64,000 nucleotides of DNA, taken from contig OX419335.1 of NCBI GenBank assembly GCA_948470475.1, positions 33,186,319 through 33,250,318 on the forward strand. Direction: 5' to 3'. Below the pieces are notes generated by a model, which saw nothing but the letters and a program-made list of their open reading frames with translations, was not told the origin of the DNA and ran no database searches. Below, piece by piece: positions 12,218 through 23,946 of this stretch. Made by a program: the position numbers and the translations under genes. Position 1 is the stretch's first letter; each line of letters opens with the position of its first letter. Source of the stretch: Galaxea fascicularis (Eukaryota; Cnidaria; Anthozoa; Scleractinia; Euphylliidae).

Positions 12218-14834
12218 CAGAAAATCAAAGGAAATGCATATTACACTTATAATCGTTTTACCACTGTTCTCGTTTGGCATTTGTCACTATTTAGGATTGG
12301 AAAGAAATGATAGTAGTCCAAGTAGTTTTCTCCTAAAGCCATTTACTCAAAAAATAACGCAATCACGGAATGTTACATGACCAAATAGCATGCCAATTGT
12401 TCTTGCCTTACAAAATAAAAGGGACCAAATTACCACACTGTTGTCAGATAAAATTAATTGCCTAGTAGTCTTGTAGGGCGGTCTTTATTGTCGGCTAAAA
12501 TCAAATGTAAGCAGTTATGCATTGGCGCGATTGTATTGTCAATAATGTCACTTCGCATTGAGCATTGACTATGGTGTGGTCTCTACTGGTAGTGTTAACT
12601 CTTGAAAAGTCTCACACCTGTCATATCTTGTAAACGCTTTAAGTTGGGCGTCTATGTCTAGACGCCCTAGACGTAGGGTGTCTATTAAGTTGCACGAACA
12701 AAAGGAAAGAATACACTCCGATTTGTTACGTCATTAACTGCAAGTTAAGAAAATTCGACGAATTCAAATTTAGTTTTTTGCATACTCTCTCACGAACTAG
12801 AACGTCAATATGTCTAAGACTATAAAAAGGAAATATAGTTCTTCAAAATTAATTGCTAAGCTCCATTGTTGCATCCTTCATACCAGAGAAAACAAAGTTC
12901 ACTTTTATACCTTAATTAGACAACGAGTTGCAAAAATACTTGAGACACTGTACGCCATTTGGCCTTAAATGACGTTTCCATGATCTTCCGCTTTCCCTCC
13001 CCCTCCCCCTCTTATCAAAGTTGTTAACGGTGCAGCACCATGCTCGAAACTTTGAGGAACAACTTTGAAAGGGGGAGAGGGAGGGGGTGAGTATTGCATG
13101 TCACAGATTTGTTAGCAGCAGCGTTTTAGAGAAAGAAGAGACGTTTTTGATGGCGAATGTCTCAACAATTTTGCAACTGGTTGTCTCAATGCTAGTGCAC
13201 TGTATGGCCACTTTATTAGTTAGGGAATCTGGGCGAGAGCTATTGTAGTTTTTGCTTTTAATGAGGTGTTTAAAACAAATAGGGTTTCATTGTCTTACAT
13301 CACGTGAATTAAAAATGGCCAGCGGATAAAGCTCATTTTGTGCTGTTTATCGTACGACGTAATCGGAGCGTATTTCACTGCTTTTACAGAGCAAACCCGA
13401 AAACATTCTTAAGCTTCGATATAGACTACTTATATAACTCCGTTTTTGCTCTTACGGTTTGTAAAGACGTGATTCTAAGCCATTTACTGTGAATCTCCGT
13501 CAGGCAGGAGGTTTACCTTTTCAAATGATGCCAAAAGCCGACACTAGATTGAGGAGATAAGCTGTTGTTGATGTAAAAGAATTAGCCACATAAACAGACA
13601 TTCTAATGTGATCGCGTGCCATTAAATCCAGCTGCTTAGAAAACAGCGGCAGAATACATAAAATGAAATGCCAAAGTGCTGTCAATGCTTTGCATCGTTT
13701 ATGTTACAGTGATTGATACGTTTTTTACTAATTTCCACAAAGGACTGTTACCAAATTCAACGGTCTACCATTCTAGCACGGTCTACCATTGCGTTCACTA
13801 AAAAATACATTAAGATATCATATATCTTACTCTTCGATGGTAGACCGTGCTAAAATGGTAGACCGTCAGAAAATCAAAGGAAATGCATATTACACTTATA
13901 ATCGTTTTACCACTGTTCTCGTTTGGCATTTGTCACTATTTAGGATTGGAAAGAAATGATAGTAGTCCAAGTAGTTTTCTCCTAAAGCCATTTACTCAAA
14001 AAATAACGCAATCACGGAATGTTACATGACCAAATAGCATGCCAATTGTTCTTGCCTTACAAAATAAAAGGGACCAAATTACCACACTGTTGTCAGATAA
14101 AATTAATTGCCTAGTAGTCTTGTAGGGCGGTCTTTATTGTCGGCTAAAATCAAATGTAAGCAGTTATGCATTGGCGCGATTGTATTGTCAATAATGTCAC
14201 TTCGCATTGAGCATTGACTATGGTGTGGTCTCTACTGGTAGTGTTAACTCTTGAAAAGTCTCACACCTGTCATATCTTGTAAACGCTTTAAGTTGCGCGT
14301 CTATGTCTAGACGCCCTAGACGTAGGGTGTCTATTAAGTTGCACGAACAAAAGGAAAGAATACACTCCGATTTGTTACGTCATTAACTGCAAGTTAAGAA
14401 AATTCGACGAATTCAAATTTAGTTTTTTGCATACTCTCTCACGAACTAGAACGTCAATATGTCTAAGACTATAAAAAGGAAATATAGTTCTTCAAAATTA
14501 ATTGCTAAGCTCCATTGTTGCATCCTTCATACCAGAGAAAACAAAGTTCACTTTTATACCTTAATTAGACAACGAGTTGCAAAAATACTTGAGACACTGT
14601 ACGCCATTTGGCCTTAAATGACGTTTCCATGATCTTCCGCTTTCCCTCCCCCTCCCCCTCTTATCAAAGTTGTTAACGGTGCAGCACCATGCTCGAAACT
14701 TTGAGGAACAACTTTGAAAGGGGGAGAGGGAGGGGGTGAGTATTGCATGTCACAGATTTGTTAGCAGCAGCGTTTTAGAGAAAGAAGAGACGTTTTTGAT
14801 GGCGAATGTCTCAACAATTTTGCAACTGGTTGTA

Positions 14835-15772
14835 GCGTGTGCAAGAAAAACTTGCTGAATAAACTAGTTCAAAACATTGGTAGATCCGGAGGACTCTATT
14901 TTCCGGGTGTATCTTCAAAATCAGTGGTGCCCTAACCCGTGGTGCGAAACAATAAGTATACATTTTTCTAAACCTTACAAGTGTCACGCACCGCCACAAC
15001 CCCGAAATTTAAAATGCTCTAGTTTCCAAACGAAGCACACCATTGAGGTGTAAAATTGTAAACAGATATAAATTTATTGCCTCTTATGCCTGATGAGGAT
15101 AAAAACTTTCGTGGTTCTTTACTTTTTGATTTTTTAAAGTGATGACGCCACGTGAAAACGATCTATAGCGAATGTTACGAACCTTGCTCGTTTCGTCTTG
15201 TTAGTATTTTGATTCAAAAAATTATTTAAGTCTTATTGTGTATTTTATCTGTATCTATAAGACTGCATTGCCTTCAGTTTATAGGCTACAGTGAGCATGA
15301 ACTTGGCACAATAAACATGTCAGGTACTTCCCGAAAAAAATAGTGTCATATCACATCCCTACCGCCCTATGACGGTCACCGCTTTCTTCAAGGTGCCCGT
15401 TGTAGAGAGGTTCAACTGTACTGGCTTTACATTTGGCTGTCTTTTTTTATATTCGTGTTTTAGGGTCGCCCATTCAGAAGGAAGGACTTTTGGAATCAGA
15501 GGTAAAGTTGACGTTAATCAGGTGGCGTTAGCAAACAAACTATTTTTAGGTCGGATTAGGTACGATCTATTTAGTGAACGGGCTCTGGGAACGAGGAACA
15601 CGATCGAGCACAGTTGAAGCACGGCACCACATTGCTTCCTGTTCAATTTATTGAAAACAACAATCTTTCAATTCAGTTGGAGTGCCTTGTAAGCCAGCTG
15701 GTAAAACACTGTTTGCGGAAATCACTCAATAATGACTAAGCGATCAACCGATCAAGACGATTCAGACTGAGA
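14835..15772. other. Upstream flank of GPCR gene, nothing recognised
   Basis: No domain-bearing ORF and no delimited repeat. Presumably holds the 5' UTR and promoter of the GPCR starting at 15773. A non-coding first exon cannot be excluded. Confidence 0.35.
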
Positions 15773-16741
15773 ATGAATCAATCGATTAACGAAAGCAGTT
15801 CTAACGCGAAAGCGTGCACGTTCAACTTGGATTTCCAGATTCCCATCTGCATTCTGCTCGGGCTGACATTTGTGCTGTCCGTTAGCGAGAACATTGTAGT
15901 TTCCGTGGTCATCTGTATGGACAAGAAGCTTCGGAGGCCGTCGAATGGCTACCTGTTGAGTCTGGCCTTAAGTGACATCTGTATCGCCATCGGGCTGATT
16001 CCAATGGAAATCACCTACGTATTGTCATACCCAGAGTGGCCTCTTGGCTCTAAGGGTACCAATGCTTTGAATTCGTTTTGGCTCTTCTCTATAGCTAGTT
16101 CGTTTGTGACTCTGTTAGTAATAACGGTAGACCGTTACAAGGCTGTAATGTCTCTGGTGCGCTATAGAGATGTAGTTTCCTGGGGAAGGACTATGATTAT
16201 AATAGCATTAGTTTGGTTGTACATCGTGATTATTCTCATCTTGATGTACGTCTTCGCTCTTCTACCCACGTCGGGATTAAGTTATGAATGGAATGTGAAT
16301 TACAAAATCTATTACGCCTTTCTGGGTCTGCACATTGCTCTTCCAATGATAATCATCTGCGCACTGTATTATAAGATCTACAAAAAAGCAGTGGAGAATC
16401 GTCACCAGCTCTTGGCACGTGGGCAGCTGCATTCAGGAGGTGGCCCCGCCTCAGATACTCTGAACGGAACCAGAATGGAAGTTAAAATGGCCAAAACTGT
16501 TGGGTTTGTGTTCCTCTTCTTGGTCATTGTGTGGGTGCCAGTTTTCATCCTGGAAATTTTTTATGCTACAGGATATGGGTCCTGCATCATAGAGCAGCTT
16601 GGTGTGGTAAGCGTGTGGATCACCTGTAGCAATGGAATGATCAACCCAGTGGTATACTCTTTGAGAAACAAGGACTTTCATCGTGCCATGTTGCAAATTG
16701 TTCTCTGCAGAAGACCACGGTCTGCAAGTGCAATTAGTTAA
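15773..16741 (+). CDS. Rhodopsin-family (class A) G-protein-coupled receptor, intronless
   Basis: A single exon of 322 residues with seven hydrophobic segments and a short N-terminus bearing NQS and NES glycosylation sites. Seen: TM1 with an SENIVV stretch where GN-x-x-V is usual; TM2 LSLALSD (Asp2.50); TM3 ending in VDRYKA (DRY motif); TM6 IVWVPVF (the W-x-P of CWxP retained, Cys replaced by Val); TM7 NGMINPVVYSLRNKDF (NPxxY plus helix-8 start). ICL3 is about 40 residues, with basic ends (MEVKMAKTVG). These features fit amine, melatonin or adenosine-like class A receptors acting at the plasma membrane; the ligand cannot be read from sequence. The ATG at 15773 gives a standard-length N-terminus. 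It is not a close paralogue of the MEGW family at 23947, 29806 and 49162. Confidence 0.93.
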   Translation: MNQSINESSSNAKACTFNLDFQIPICILLGLTFVLSVSENIVVSVVICMDKKLRRPSNGYLLSLALSDICIAIGLIPMEITYVLSYPEWPLGSKGTNALNSFWLFSIASSFVTLLVITVDRYKAVMSLVRYRDVVSWGRTMIIIALVWLYIVIILILMYVFALLPTSGLSYEWNVNYKIYYAFLGLHIALPMIIICALYYKIYKKAVENRHQLLARGQLHSGGGPASDTLNGTRMEVKMAKTVGFVFLFLVIVWVPVFILEIFYATGYGSCIIEQLGVVSVWITCSNGMINPVVYSLRNKDFHRAMLQIVLCRRPRSASAIS

Positions 16742-17327
16742 GGAAACACAGATGTGTGTTCTAACTGATCCAGTCATAACATTTTTTTTCAGTGGCAGAG
16801 GTGGGGAGGGTATATCTGCGTGTTGTAATGAGTTGTAAAATATTCTGTGTTCTTGTCAGAGCAAGTTAATGACCAGGTGATATTTAATGGCACCAGTCAA
16901 GTCCAGCTCTGTGGATTAACTTAAATTATATAGTGCACCTTACTAAGTTATCACCATACTTGTAAAATTAGCCAGCATTGAAATATCATCTTCTTATATA
17001 ATCAACACAAACAAACAAGTAATTTGAATAATTTTTAGTAATTTCTTGAGTTTTCCCATTGATTCCCCCAAATAGTGATGTTCAAAAAATTTTTGGGTCA
17101 TTTAATAAATCTTGCTTTTTAAGCAGATACCTCAAAATTCAACATATTTGCCAAGGGGGAGGAAACAGGTACTTTGGCAAGACTTGTGACCTCAGTATTA
17201 TAGTCACTGCCCTCGCACAAAATCTTCATAAGATGTTTTCCTAGAAAATATCTTGGTGTCCCTAGAGCTCATGGAAGATATTCTTTAGTTTGCATGATCC
17301 CCTTACCCCTCTTGAAACTTCATTCAC
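16742..17327. other. 3' flank of GPCR, nothing recognised
   Basis: A/T-rich DNA without a recognisable gene, ending at the left target-site duplication of the next MITE. Confidence 0.35.
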
Positions 17328-17337
17328 ATTTCGTGCG

Positions 17338-17550
17338 GTGGGTCTATTTTACAGGTCATATTCCACGGGTCAAAGTACAGGTCGCTGCGCTACAGATAAA
17401 TAAACCAGCCCAAAAGAGTCTCCTAGCCCTAATCACTATCCAAAATTTGTTTTAGATAGGTGTGAAACTGTTCGGCTTAGTTACCAATCGATAAAACAGT
17501 CACCTGTTCCTCTGACCTGTGGAATGTAACCTGTAAAATAGACCCGGCCC
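17338..17550. mobile_element. 213-bp MITE with perfect 10-bp target duplication (Mutator-like)
   Basis: ATTTCGTGCG flanks it on both sides (17328-17337 and 17551-17560). Termini: GGGTCTATTTTACAGG ... CCTGTAAAATAGACCC are perfect inverted complements, extended by further matching TTCCAC(G/A)GGTCA words. A 9-11 bp TSD is typical of Mutator-like elements; the superfamily call is inference. No ORF. Confidence 0.85.
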
Positions 17551-17905
17551 ATTTCGTGCGTAAAACCTACATGGCTCAATCATATTGAAATAGACCACTG
17601 CTTTGCAATTTGCTACTGACATTACTTGGCTTTTAAAAACCTAAATCTGTGTATCTGAGGCACCTTATATTTGGGGTTGCAAAAGAAATTAAGGGAATAA
17701 TGTTACAGTCTTGTGCGAAAATCCTGCTTGCACAACCTGTCTTATTGAATTGTGGCAAAAGTTTTGTGAGATTCACCTTTTAGAACCTTTCCCAAGTGGG
17801 TTTCAGGGGTCTGTAAAGACAAAGTTTTGGAAGAAGCTGGGTCCTTTGATAACTAAATTGGAAATTCAAGGGGGGGAGGGGTATGGTGGTCAAAACTGTT
17901 TAGTA

Positions 17906-18291
17906 CAGTCGAACCTCGATTATCCGGACTCGCCGGGACCTTGGTAAATAGTCTGAACAATCGAGAGTCTGGATAATTGAAAATATGAATATTAATGAGA
18001 TAGAAATGTAAACAAAAAGTACACAGCGAAGAAAACATTTTAATTGTGAAATCTACACAGCCTGCATGTATATATCAGCCGAACACATTAGAATATTTCT
18101 TTGTCTCGTTGCACTTGTGAATTTTGAAAAGCGCAGAGGATAATATGCTGTTTCAACAGTCTTTTGAAAGGATTATTGGGCTTTTTGCGACTTTGAGTTT
18201 TCAAAATCACAACTAATTAATATTCATGAAAAAATTGGGACCAGAGAAAAAAGTCCGGATAATCGAGGTGCAGATAATCGAGGTTCAACTG
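17906..18291. mobile_element. Tigger/pogo-like MITE
   Basis: The left terminus CAGTCGAACCTCGATTATCC and the right terminus, which reads inverted as CAGTTGAACCTCGATTATC, match the CAGT(C/T)-AACCTCGATTATCCG termini known from pogo/Tigger elements. Flanking TA dinucleotides lie at 17904-17905 and 18292-18293. The 386-bp interior is A/T-rich and non-coding, so it is non-autonomous. Confidence 0.88.
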
Positions 18292-18933
18292 TAACATTCA
18301 CTGGAAAACGTCTATGTAATTCAGGAAACGTGAGTGGGTACATCAATAGTGTGACATTAGAACTTGTGATGTTTTAATCACTCATGATATATGGTCAAGC
18401 GCCGGATGTAAAAAAGCTAGTTCTGACTACATGCTAGCAAAACTGAGACCTTAATGATGATCAATCAACGAACCACTGACCCAAGTTTGAATGAGTGTTA
18501 TTTGTTTATACCCATATGACACTAGGGTAATGCAGCCACCAGTCTGCATGATCAAGTCTCTTTGAGGTCATTCACATTTGCCAATGGTCACTGCTTGTGG
18601 TTAATGTGCAGTTTAAAATGTGATAACTTTTCATGTCAGTATTACCAGAAGGCTATTAAATGTTAAGGTGGAGTGGCTCTGTGTCACTCCAGATTTCAAA
18701 ACAATGTCATGAGAATCAACTTTAGTATAAAGATTGGCAATGGCAAATGGTACTGTTGAAGCATTATACTAGCAAGTTATGTATAACATTTATTTTTGCA
18801 ATAAAAGGTCCTTGTTTATTGTTCTTATAAAGTGCCTAGTTGCAGTGTCCTGTCTTCTGAAAGGAGCTGAATTAGGCAGCTGTCTGGTTTCTAGGTGCAA
18901 ACCTGCTGACCCAAATGAAAGGGCCACCAACAT

Positions 18934-19083
18934 CATGAGATTCATGATACTTTGTGATAGACATCGCAAAGTGTCCCCTAACCCTAATTTGTAATTGACA
19001 ACAGTAACAGTTTTGTCACACATGAAGAATGGGACACTTTGTGACACTTTGTGCCGTCTATTGTGACATACTGCGAATCTCAT
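18934..19083. repeat. Foldback element, 150 bp
   Basis: ATGAGATTC...GATAGACATCGCAAAGTGTCCC on the left is mirrored by GGGACACTTTG...GCCGTCTATTGTGACAT...GAATCTCAT on the right. The surrounding 18294-18933 and 19084-19784 contain nothing else I can support. Confidence 0.6.
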
Positions 19084-19784
19084 TATATTGGTATACTGGA
19101 CATGTATGTGTGGGGGAGGGATGGGGAAGGTTCTGAATTCCCCATTATTTTGACTGCCTGATTCTTTGTTCTATGTTTCCTGTTTCTATATCAGTGCTGA
19201 GCCAGAACACAAAGGCCTTGCCCACCTTGTGTAAATGAGATGTTTTACATGATCAAATTTTCTGTCTCTACCTGCTTTTTTTTACTTGAACAATAACTGA
19301 TTGCTGTGGTAGATTTACACCTGAGACGTGTTAATGTGGATATCTAATGAAATGTCTGAGCTAAATTTGGCCAAAACGGGCCTAGTAAACTGACCAGATT
19401 TGGATTAAAAAGGCCATCATATGTTAAAAAACTATACTCAATTTATAATTCATGCCATCATTTTAAACTGGTCACTATAAAACCTTTGTCTCAAGATAAA
19501 CCTTGAGTATTAATGGTATTTGAAACCATCCCCTAAATCTGTGATCAAGTCTTACTGAGTGGTAATGTGTAATTTAATGAGTTCTTTTTATATTCATGAT
19601 GATGGGTCTTTGAAAAAATTTATCAGATATTTGAATTGCGTATGAAAAAGTGTAACATCAGAGTTAGTTTCAGGCAGCTTAGTATTAGTAGTTTAAAGCT
19701 TGAAAAGAAAATAATTTGTTTGAGCCCATTTATTTATTAATTATGTAGTAATTTCATTTTTTTTTTGAGCCGGGACACATTTGT

Positions 19785-19874
19785 TAGCCTGCGAACAGAC
19801 GTATTTCCGGTTGTCGTTTCTCTCCACCCGAAAAGTAACGGAGAGAAACAACAACCGGAAATACGTCTGCGCTA
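19785..19874. repeat. Short palindromic repeat (90 bp)
   Basis: Left arm GACGTATTTCCGGTTGTCG then TTTCTCTCC, a 14-nt loop, then GGAGAGAAACAACAACCGG and AAATACGTC. The outer word TAGCCTGCGAACAG also starts the MITE at 56174 (TAGCTTGCGAACAG), so the two probably share terminal sequence. 19875-20688 holds nothing recognisable. Confidence 0.75.
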
Positions 19875-20688
19875 TGATTATTTGAAATATCATATTGTAT
19901 TTAAGGAGGCTCGAAAGGGTTTTTGTTGATGTAGTGTTTGTGAAACGATGAAAGATTCCAAGGAAGGATATTTAATGGCGTAGGCAAGCTATATGTCTCT
20001 TTGGAACTCTGTTGTTGGGCTATATTTTAAGGGTGCTTGTAACGTCATATCAGTTACCATGGCAATGCTCCAGGTCCACTAAAAGGTCCTCTAAATGTCA
20101 GTTTTTTTAAATTATCTGAAAAGCTACCGTTTTTATTTTTTGGTTGGAAAGCTCCTTAAATTCTTTACCTTTTCAGGAAGTATGAAAAAGATTTTTTTTT
20201 AGTAGAATTTCATACATTCTAAAAAAATGCATTTTATGGCTTACAGAAAATTCTACTAGATAATTTTCCTCGAAACTGTTATATTTGAAGTGCCATCGTG
20301 AATGGTACGTGCATGCAAAAAATCAAGATAGGTCACCGAGCAAAATTTCGAGCTAAAAACAAATGTTTTCCGCAGCTTTTATTTCCGGTTCGCGCGATTT
20401 CAGGCAGTATTTAACTTCCGGTGTGCTTGGTTTTGATTCATTCAGCTGAGGCATGCATATTAGTTAACGTATCTCTGGACCAAAAATTAATGGCCAAAAT
20501 TTTCCTACCCCAAAAAAATCCCGGAACCGAATATTTGAAACTCAAAACACTCCTTCGATCATCCCCGTCACTTAAAGTCCGGAGTAATACCCCCCCCCCT
20601 CCCCCCTCCTTCCCTCCATGGCTTAAAGAAACAGCGTACAGCAGACTATACTCAAAAAAAGATCAAAAGCGATCAAGATCAAAAGCTG

Positions 20689-21108
20689 AGGCTATGTTCA
20701 CACGGGATCGGTCCCAAATGGATCCAACCCGATCCTGAAATGGACCATTTCTGTTCACACGGGACCGGTATGTTATTAATTTAATTACGGTCCCGTACTG
20801 GATCGAAGTGAGCAAAGGAGCTGTTTCTAGAAGTTAATGCGCAGATGAAGCTTTCAAAACGGGGCCAAGCTTAAAATGCACTGCTAGTACCGAAACGAAC
20901 CGGTCCAGGTATTCACACGGTGACACATCTGTTTAGGACCGCCGGAAATAGTTCCAAAACTGGACCTGCTTTTTTGGAAGTCCAGAAATCTGAACTGATT
21001 GGGAACGGGTTGACGGTACGGTTAGCAGGTCCCGTGTGAACAAAACGCCTATGCGTCACGATTTTTAGATCGAAACCATTTGGAACCGGTCCCTTGTGAG
21101 CATAGCCT
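20689..21108. mobile_element. MITE with AGGCTATG termini, about 420 bp
   Basis: The left end AGGCTATGTTCACACGGGAT and the right end, which inverts to AGGCTATGCTCACAAGGGAC, are terminal inverted repeats. CACGGGACCGG-like words recur through the interior. No convincing target duplication. hAT-like by style only. Confidence 0.7.
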
Positions 21109-21298
21109 GAGACTCTACCCAAGCGAACACTATTCCAAGCAGTTTGAACGAACATCGAGTCAACTTGTAAAACTGAGAACCCCTCAACAGTATTCCCTTC
21201 CGTACTTCCGCTCAGCCATGGAGCTAGTTGCTCCCAAAGCCCTTATCACAGATGCCTACGTAAAGAGGGCAGGCTACAGAAACTTAGTCTGTGATTTC

Positions 21299-21893
21299 AA
21301 GGGAGCTCTAAGCCAAGGTCAGCAAGAATTTGCAATGCGTAATATGAGATACCACGCAGATAATGAATCAAGTAGACAACGTAATTAGAATTTACAAAAT
21401 ACAGGTGTGGGCTGACCTTGACCTTGAAAACCCTTATGCCTTGTTTCCATATGATCGCTACGATCGCCGCGATCGCCGAAAAACGTGTTCAGCGATCATA
21501 TGGAAACGCCTTGGTCTGCTACTGAAGCGATCGTAGCGACTGCGATCGCTGCAATCCGGCTGAAATAGAAAAATTTCTATCTCGGCGATTGTGGCGATCG
21601 CAACGATCAAACTTTCCCAAATGGCCTTTATTTCGGCGGACATGCAAATTATTTCGATCGCTGAATTTTGGTTTTTGCAGCGATCACTGATCTCTCGTTA
21701 TTCTGCGATCGCAGCGACCGCAATGATCGCGGCGATCGTAGCGATCATATGGAAACCAGGCATAAGGGTTTTCAAGGTCAAGGTCACCTGTATTTTGTAA
21801 ATTCTAATTACGTTGTCTACTTGATTCATTATCTGCGTGGTATCTCATATTAGGCATTGCAAGTTTTTGCTGACCTTGTCTTAGACCTCCCTT
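21299..21893. mobile_element. Long foldback element with nested GATCGC-rich MITE
   Basis: Outer arms of about 140 bp (21299-21441 and 21759-21893) are inverted copies, e.g. AATATGAGATACCACGCAGA against TCTGCGTGGTATCTCATATT. Inside, a second element (about 21442-21758) has termini TTTCCATATGATCGCTACGA and the matching GTAGCGATCATATGGAAA, with many GCGATCG words between. Short ORFs on both strands here are products of the palindrome. Confidence 0.8.
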
Positions 21894-22455
21894 AGGCATA
21901 AGATCACAAGCAGAAGTAGGAAAACAAAAATTAACTATCAAGTAATTTAGCTGATAACTACCAAATGCGTAGATCACTAAATAAATGATATTAAACGTTA
22001 ACTTTATCGTTATAAACGTGAACAGATAGTCCGTCATGTCCGATTTAAAGTATAAACTGATTCCATTTTTGAGGAGCAACAAGAGAACGGAATCAGATTC
22101 AAACGATCCTCCATAGTTTGCATTCTGTGTCTGATGCATGGCCCGAAATTGGCCAATCAACAAAATAATAAGAATCCAAGCAAATACGCAATAGGGAAAT
22201 GAGAAATTATGAAAAAATATGTAAAGATGGAAATGTTAATAAAATCTGTTCTGTTCTGTTCCATTCACGAACAGCCATTATTCTTCTCATATTTACTAAC
22301 GACATAATTTCATTGGGATTCTTAATTTAACCAGCCATGATTCTATTTACAAACTTGCTAATCGTGTTATTGAAGAATTAGCCATTTAATTCGTTTTAGG
22401 TCAAGGGTTCTTGCAGTACCTCACTGCGAGTTTTGTTATAATCTGAACAACTATA

Positions 22456-22525
22456 CTTTGTGTACTACCTCCCCACCGACGCAGCACCACAGTTTCTCTA
22501 GAAACTACCCCCTTTATACTTATTA
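22456..22525 (+). mobile_element. Penelope-like terminal fragment
   Basis: CACCGACGCAGCACCACAGT then TTCTCTAGAAACTACCCCCT closely matches 53478-53521 and the reverse of 54755-54815. At the first of these the sequence directly follows a GIY-YIG-like coding remnant. It therefore looks like the 3' terminal sequence of a Penelope-like retroelement. Nothing else is recognised from 21894 to 22455. Confidence 0.5.
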
Positions 22526-23614
22526 AGGGCAGCTGTGGCCCAATAAAATGCTGGAAAGAAAATGCTCGTAATCGAATTTCAAATTAGTACATGTACAAGC
22601 CATCACGCATCCCCAGCAAACAGATTGGCAATTGCATATATAATGTGTTTTCAATTTTGCCTTTGTTCTGCACATCTGTAGCCTTCCATGACACAGCTGA
22701 AATCTGCCTTTGTAGAACATGTTCTCTGATATATTTGAACAAAACCTAAAATAATAAATAAATAATTTCAAACAAAACTATTGTGAAAGAGCCCAAAAAG
22801 GGCGGGTCATGCATAGTAAGAGACATCAGGGCGCGTCCTCCACAACTTTCGATTGGTTACGTATTCTCCCTGACATGCTCATCATCAGTGACATGTTTAA
22901 TTAAGTGTGTTTGAGAGTAAACTGCATCCTGGTTTATTTTAAACAAATAGCCCATTATATCCTGAGCTAAATTCAGTGCAATTATCATAACAAAAATGCT
23001 GATATGGTAGATTGTACCCATAAAAGAAATTCATAACAAACTTCAACGATCAATTATCTCTATCTTAATTATCTAGTTTTCTTTCGACCTTTTAAAATAC
23101 GGTTATTTTTATTAGTAGCTTCCCAAGCCTGATGAATATTACAGCTCCAACAAATCATTCTAATAATTCGGCCATCCCGGATAAGACCGACGTAAAAATC
23201 AAACTCAAAACGAACTCTTTAAGTTGAAACTCAACCTATTTCAACAATGCACGGGTGTAGATGACGAGGAAATAACGATTTTTCGGTTCAATTGATAAGA
23301 AAAAAAAGGCAGGTAATAAAATATACAAAGCGCTAAGCATTTGCATGTCTATTTCGACTGAATGATATCGTATTAATTATGCCTAACAGCTGCCCAATCC
23401 ATCCTTTTTTCGCATGACTTAAGCCGGTCTTCTGTTCGTTTTTTTAGTTTACAATGGGGCGAAATCTCAACTCCGCGGTAGAAAGACAAGCTGTCAGTTT
23501 CAGATATTGTGATCGTTGATATCTGATATAGTATAAGTACATTTTAAGGATGTTTGTACTGAAAAAAAACTTAGTTTGACTTATCAAGATAACAGTAATT
23601 ATAAGACAATCCAA
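22526..23614. other. Intergenic, nothing recognised
   Basis: A/T-rich, only short meaningless frames; no delimited repeat seen. Confidence 0.35.
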
Positions 23615-23732
23615 CTCGTCAAACTGGTTTGTCTTATCCTTGGCAGTCGACGATTTAGGAATCGGGCTATTCGTCTTCCCTACGAGTTATCTATATGCAA
23701 CCTGCAGTCGAACAGTCAAGTAGCATGATACG
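23615..23732 (+). pseudogene. Shard of MEGW-family GPCR (TM2 region)
   Basis: About 118 bp nearly identical to the TM2 region of the intact gene 0.43 kb downstream (about 24052-24160). It covers SNWFVLSLAVADLGVGLFVF-like codons, with a few substitutions (e.g. GCCGAT to GACGAT) and a 2-bp insertion (CTATATGC against CTATGC) that breaks the frame. No flanking receptor exons are present. It is a duplicated fragment, not a gene. Confidence 0.85.
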
Positions 23733-23946
23733 GGATCATAGGTAACCAAACATACTGGTGCAATCAAAGTAGGTCGTCTGAAGCATAATAAGAAAACAGC
23801 CAGTCTAGCAAGCGAGAGGACAGTTGCGTTTCCCATTGACCAACTTCACTGAAAAAACAGAAGCTCTACAAGCGGAGTCTAATTAATACTCCTCAACATC
23901 AGGTGCTCTTCTTTCGCCAGCTATCTCATTGCGAGACGCTGTGCAA

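Larger units (their letters stand above)
11272..14832. repeat. Tandem array, 1649-bp unit (2 full units + 263-bp third start)
   Basis: The word CAACGAGTTGC recurs at 11272, 12921 and 14570, exactly 1649 bp apart. The two full units (11272-12920 and 12921-14569) align without indels. The only difference I found is G at 12647 against C at 14296. The third copy stops after 263 bp, at the right boundary of a palindromic element. Outer flanks are TA at 11270-11271 and TA at 14833-14834, as for one TA-duplicating insertion. Internal junctions lack TA (GA before, TC after). No coding sequence. Either a very recent tandem expansion or an assembly duplication; the single mismatch argues weakly for real copies. 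Confidence 0.9.

Noticed and set aside
21080..22163. Several overlapping ORFs sharing the peptide MRYHADNESSRQRN on both strands
   Set aside because: The shared peptide arises because the two arms of a foldback element are inverted copies.
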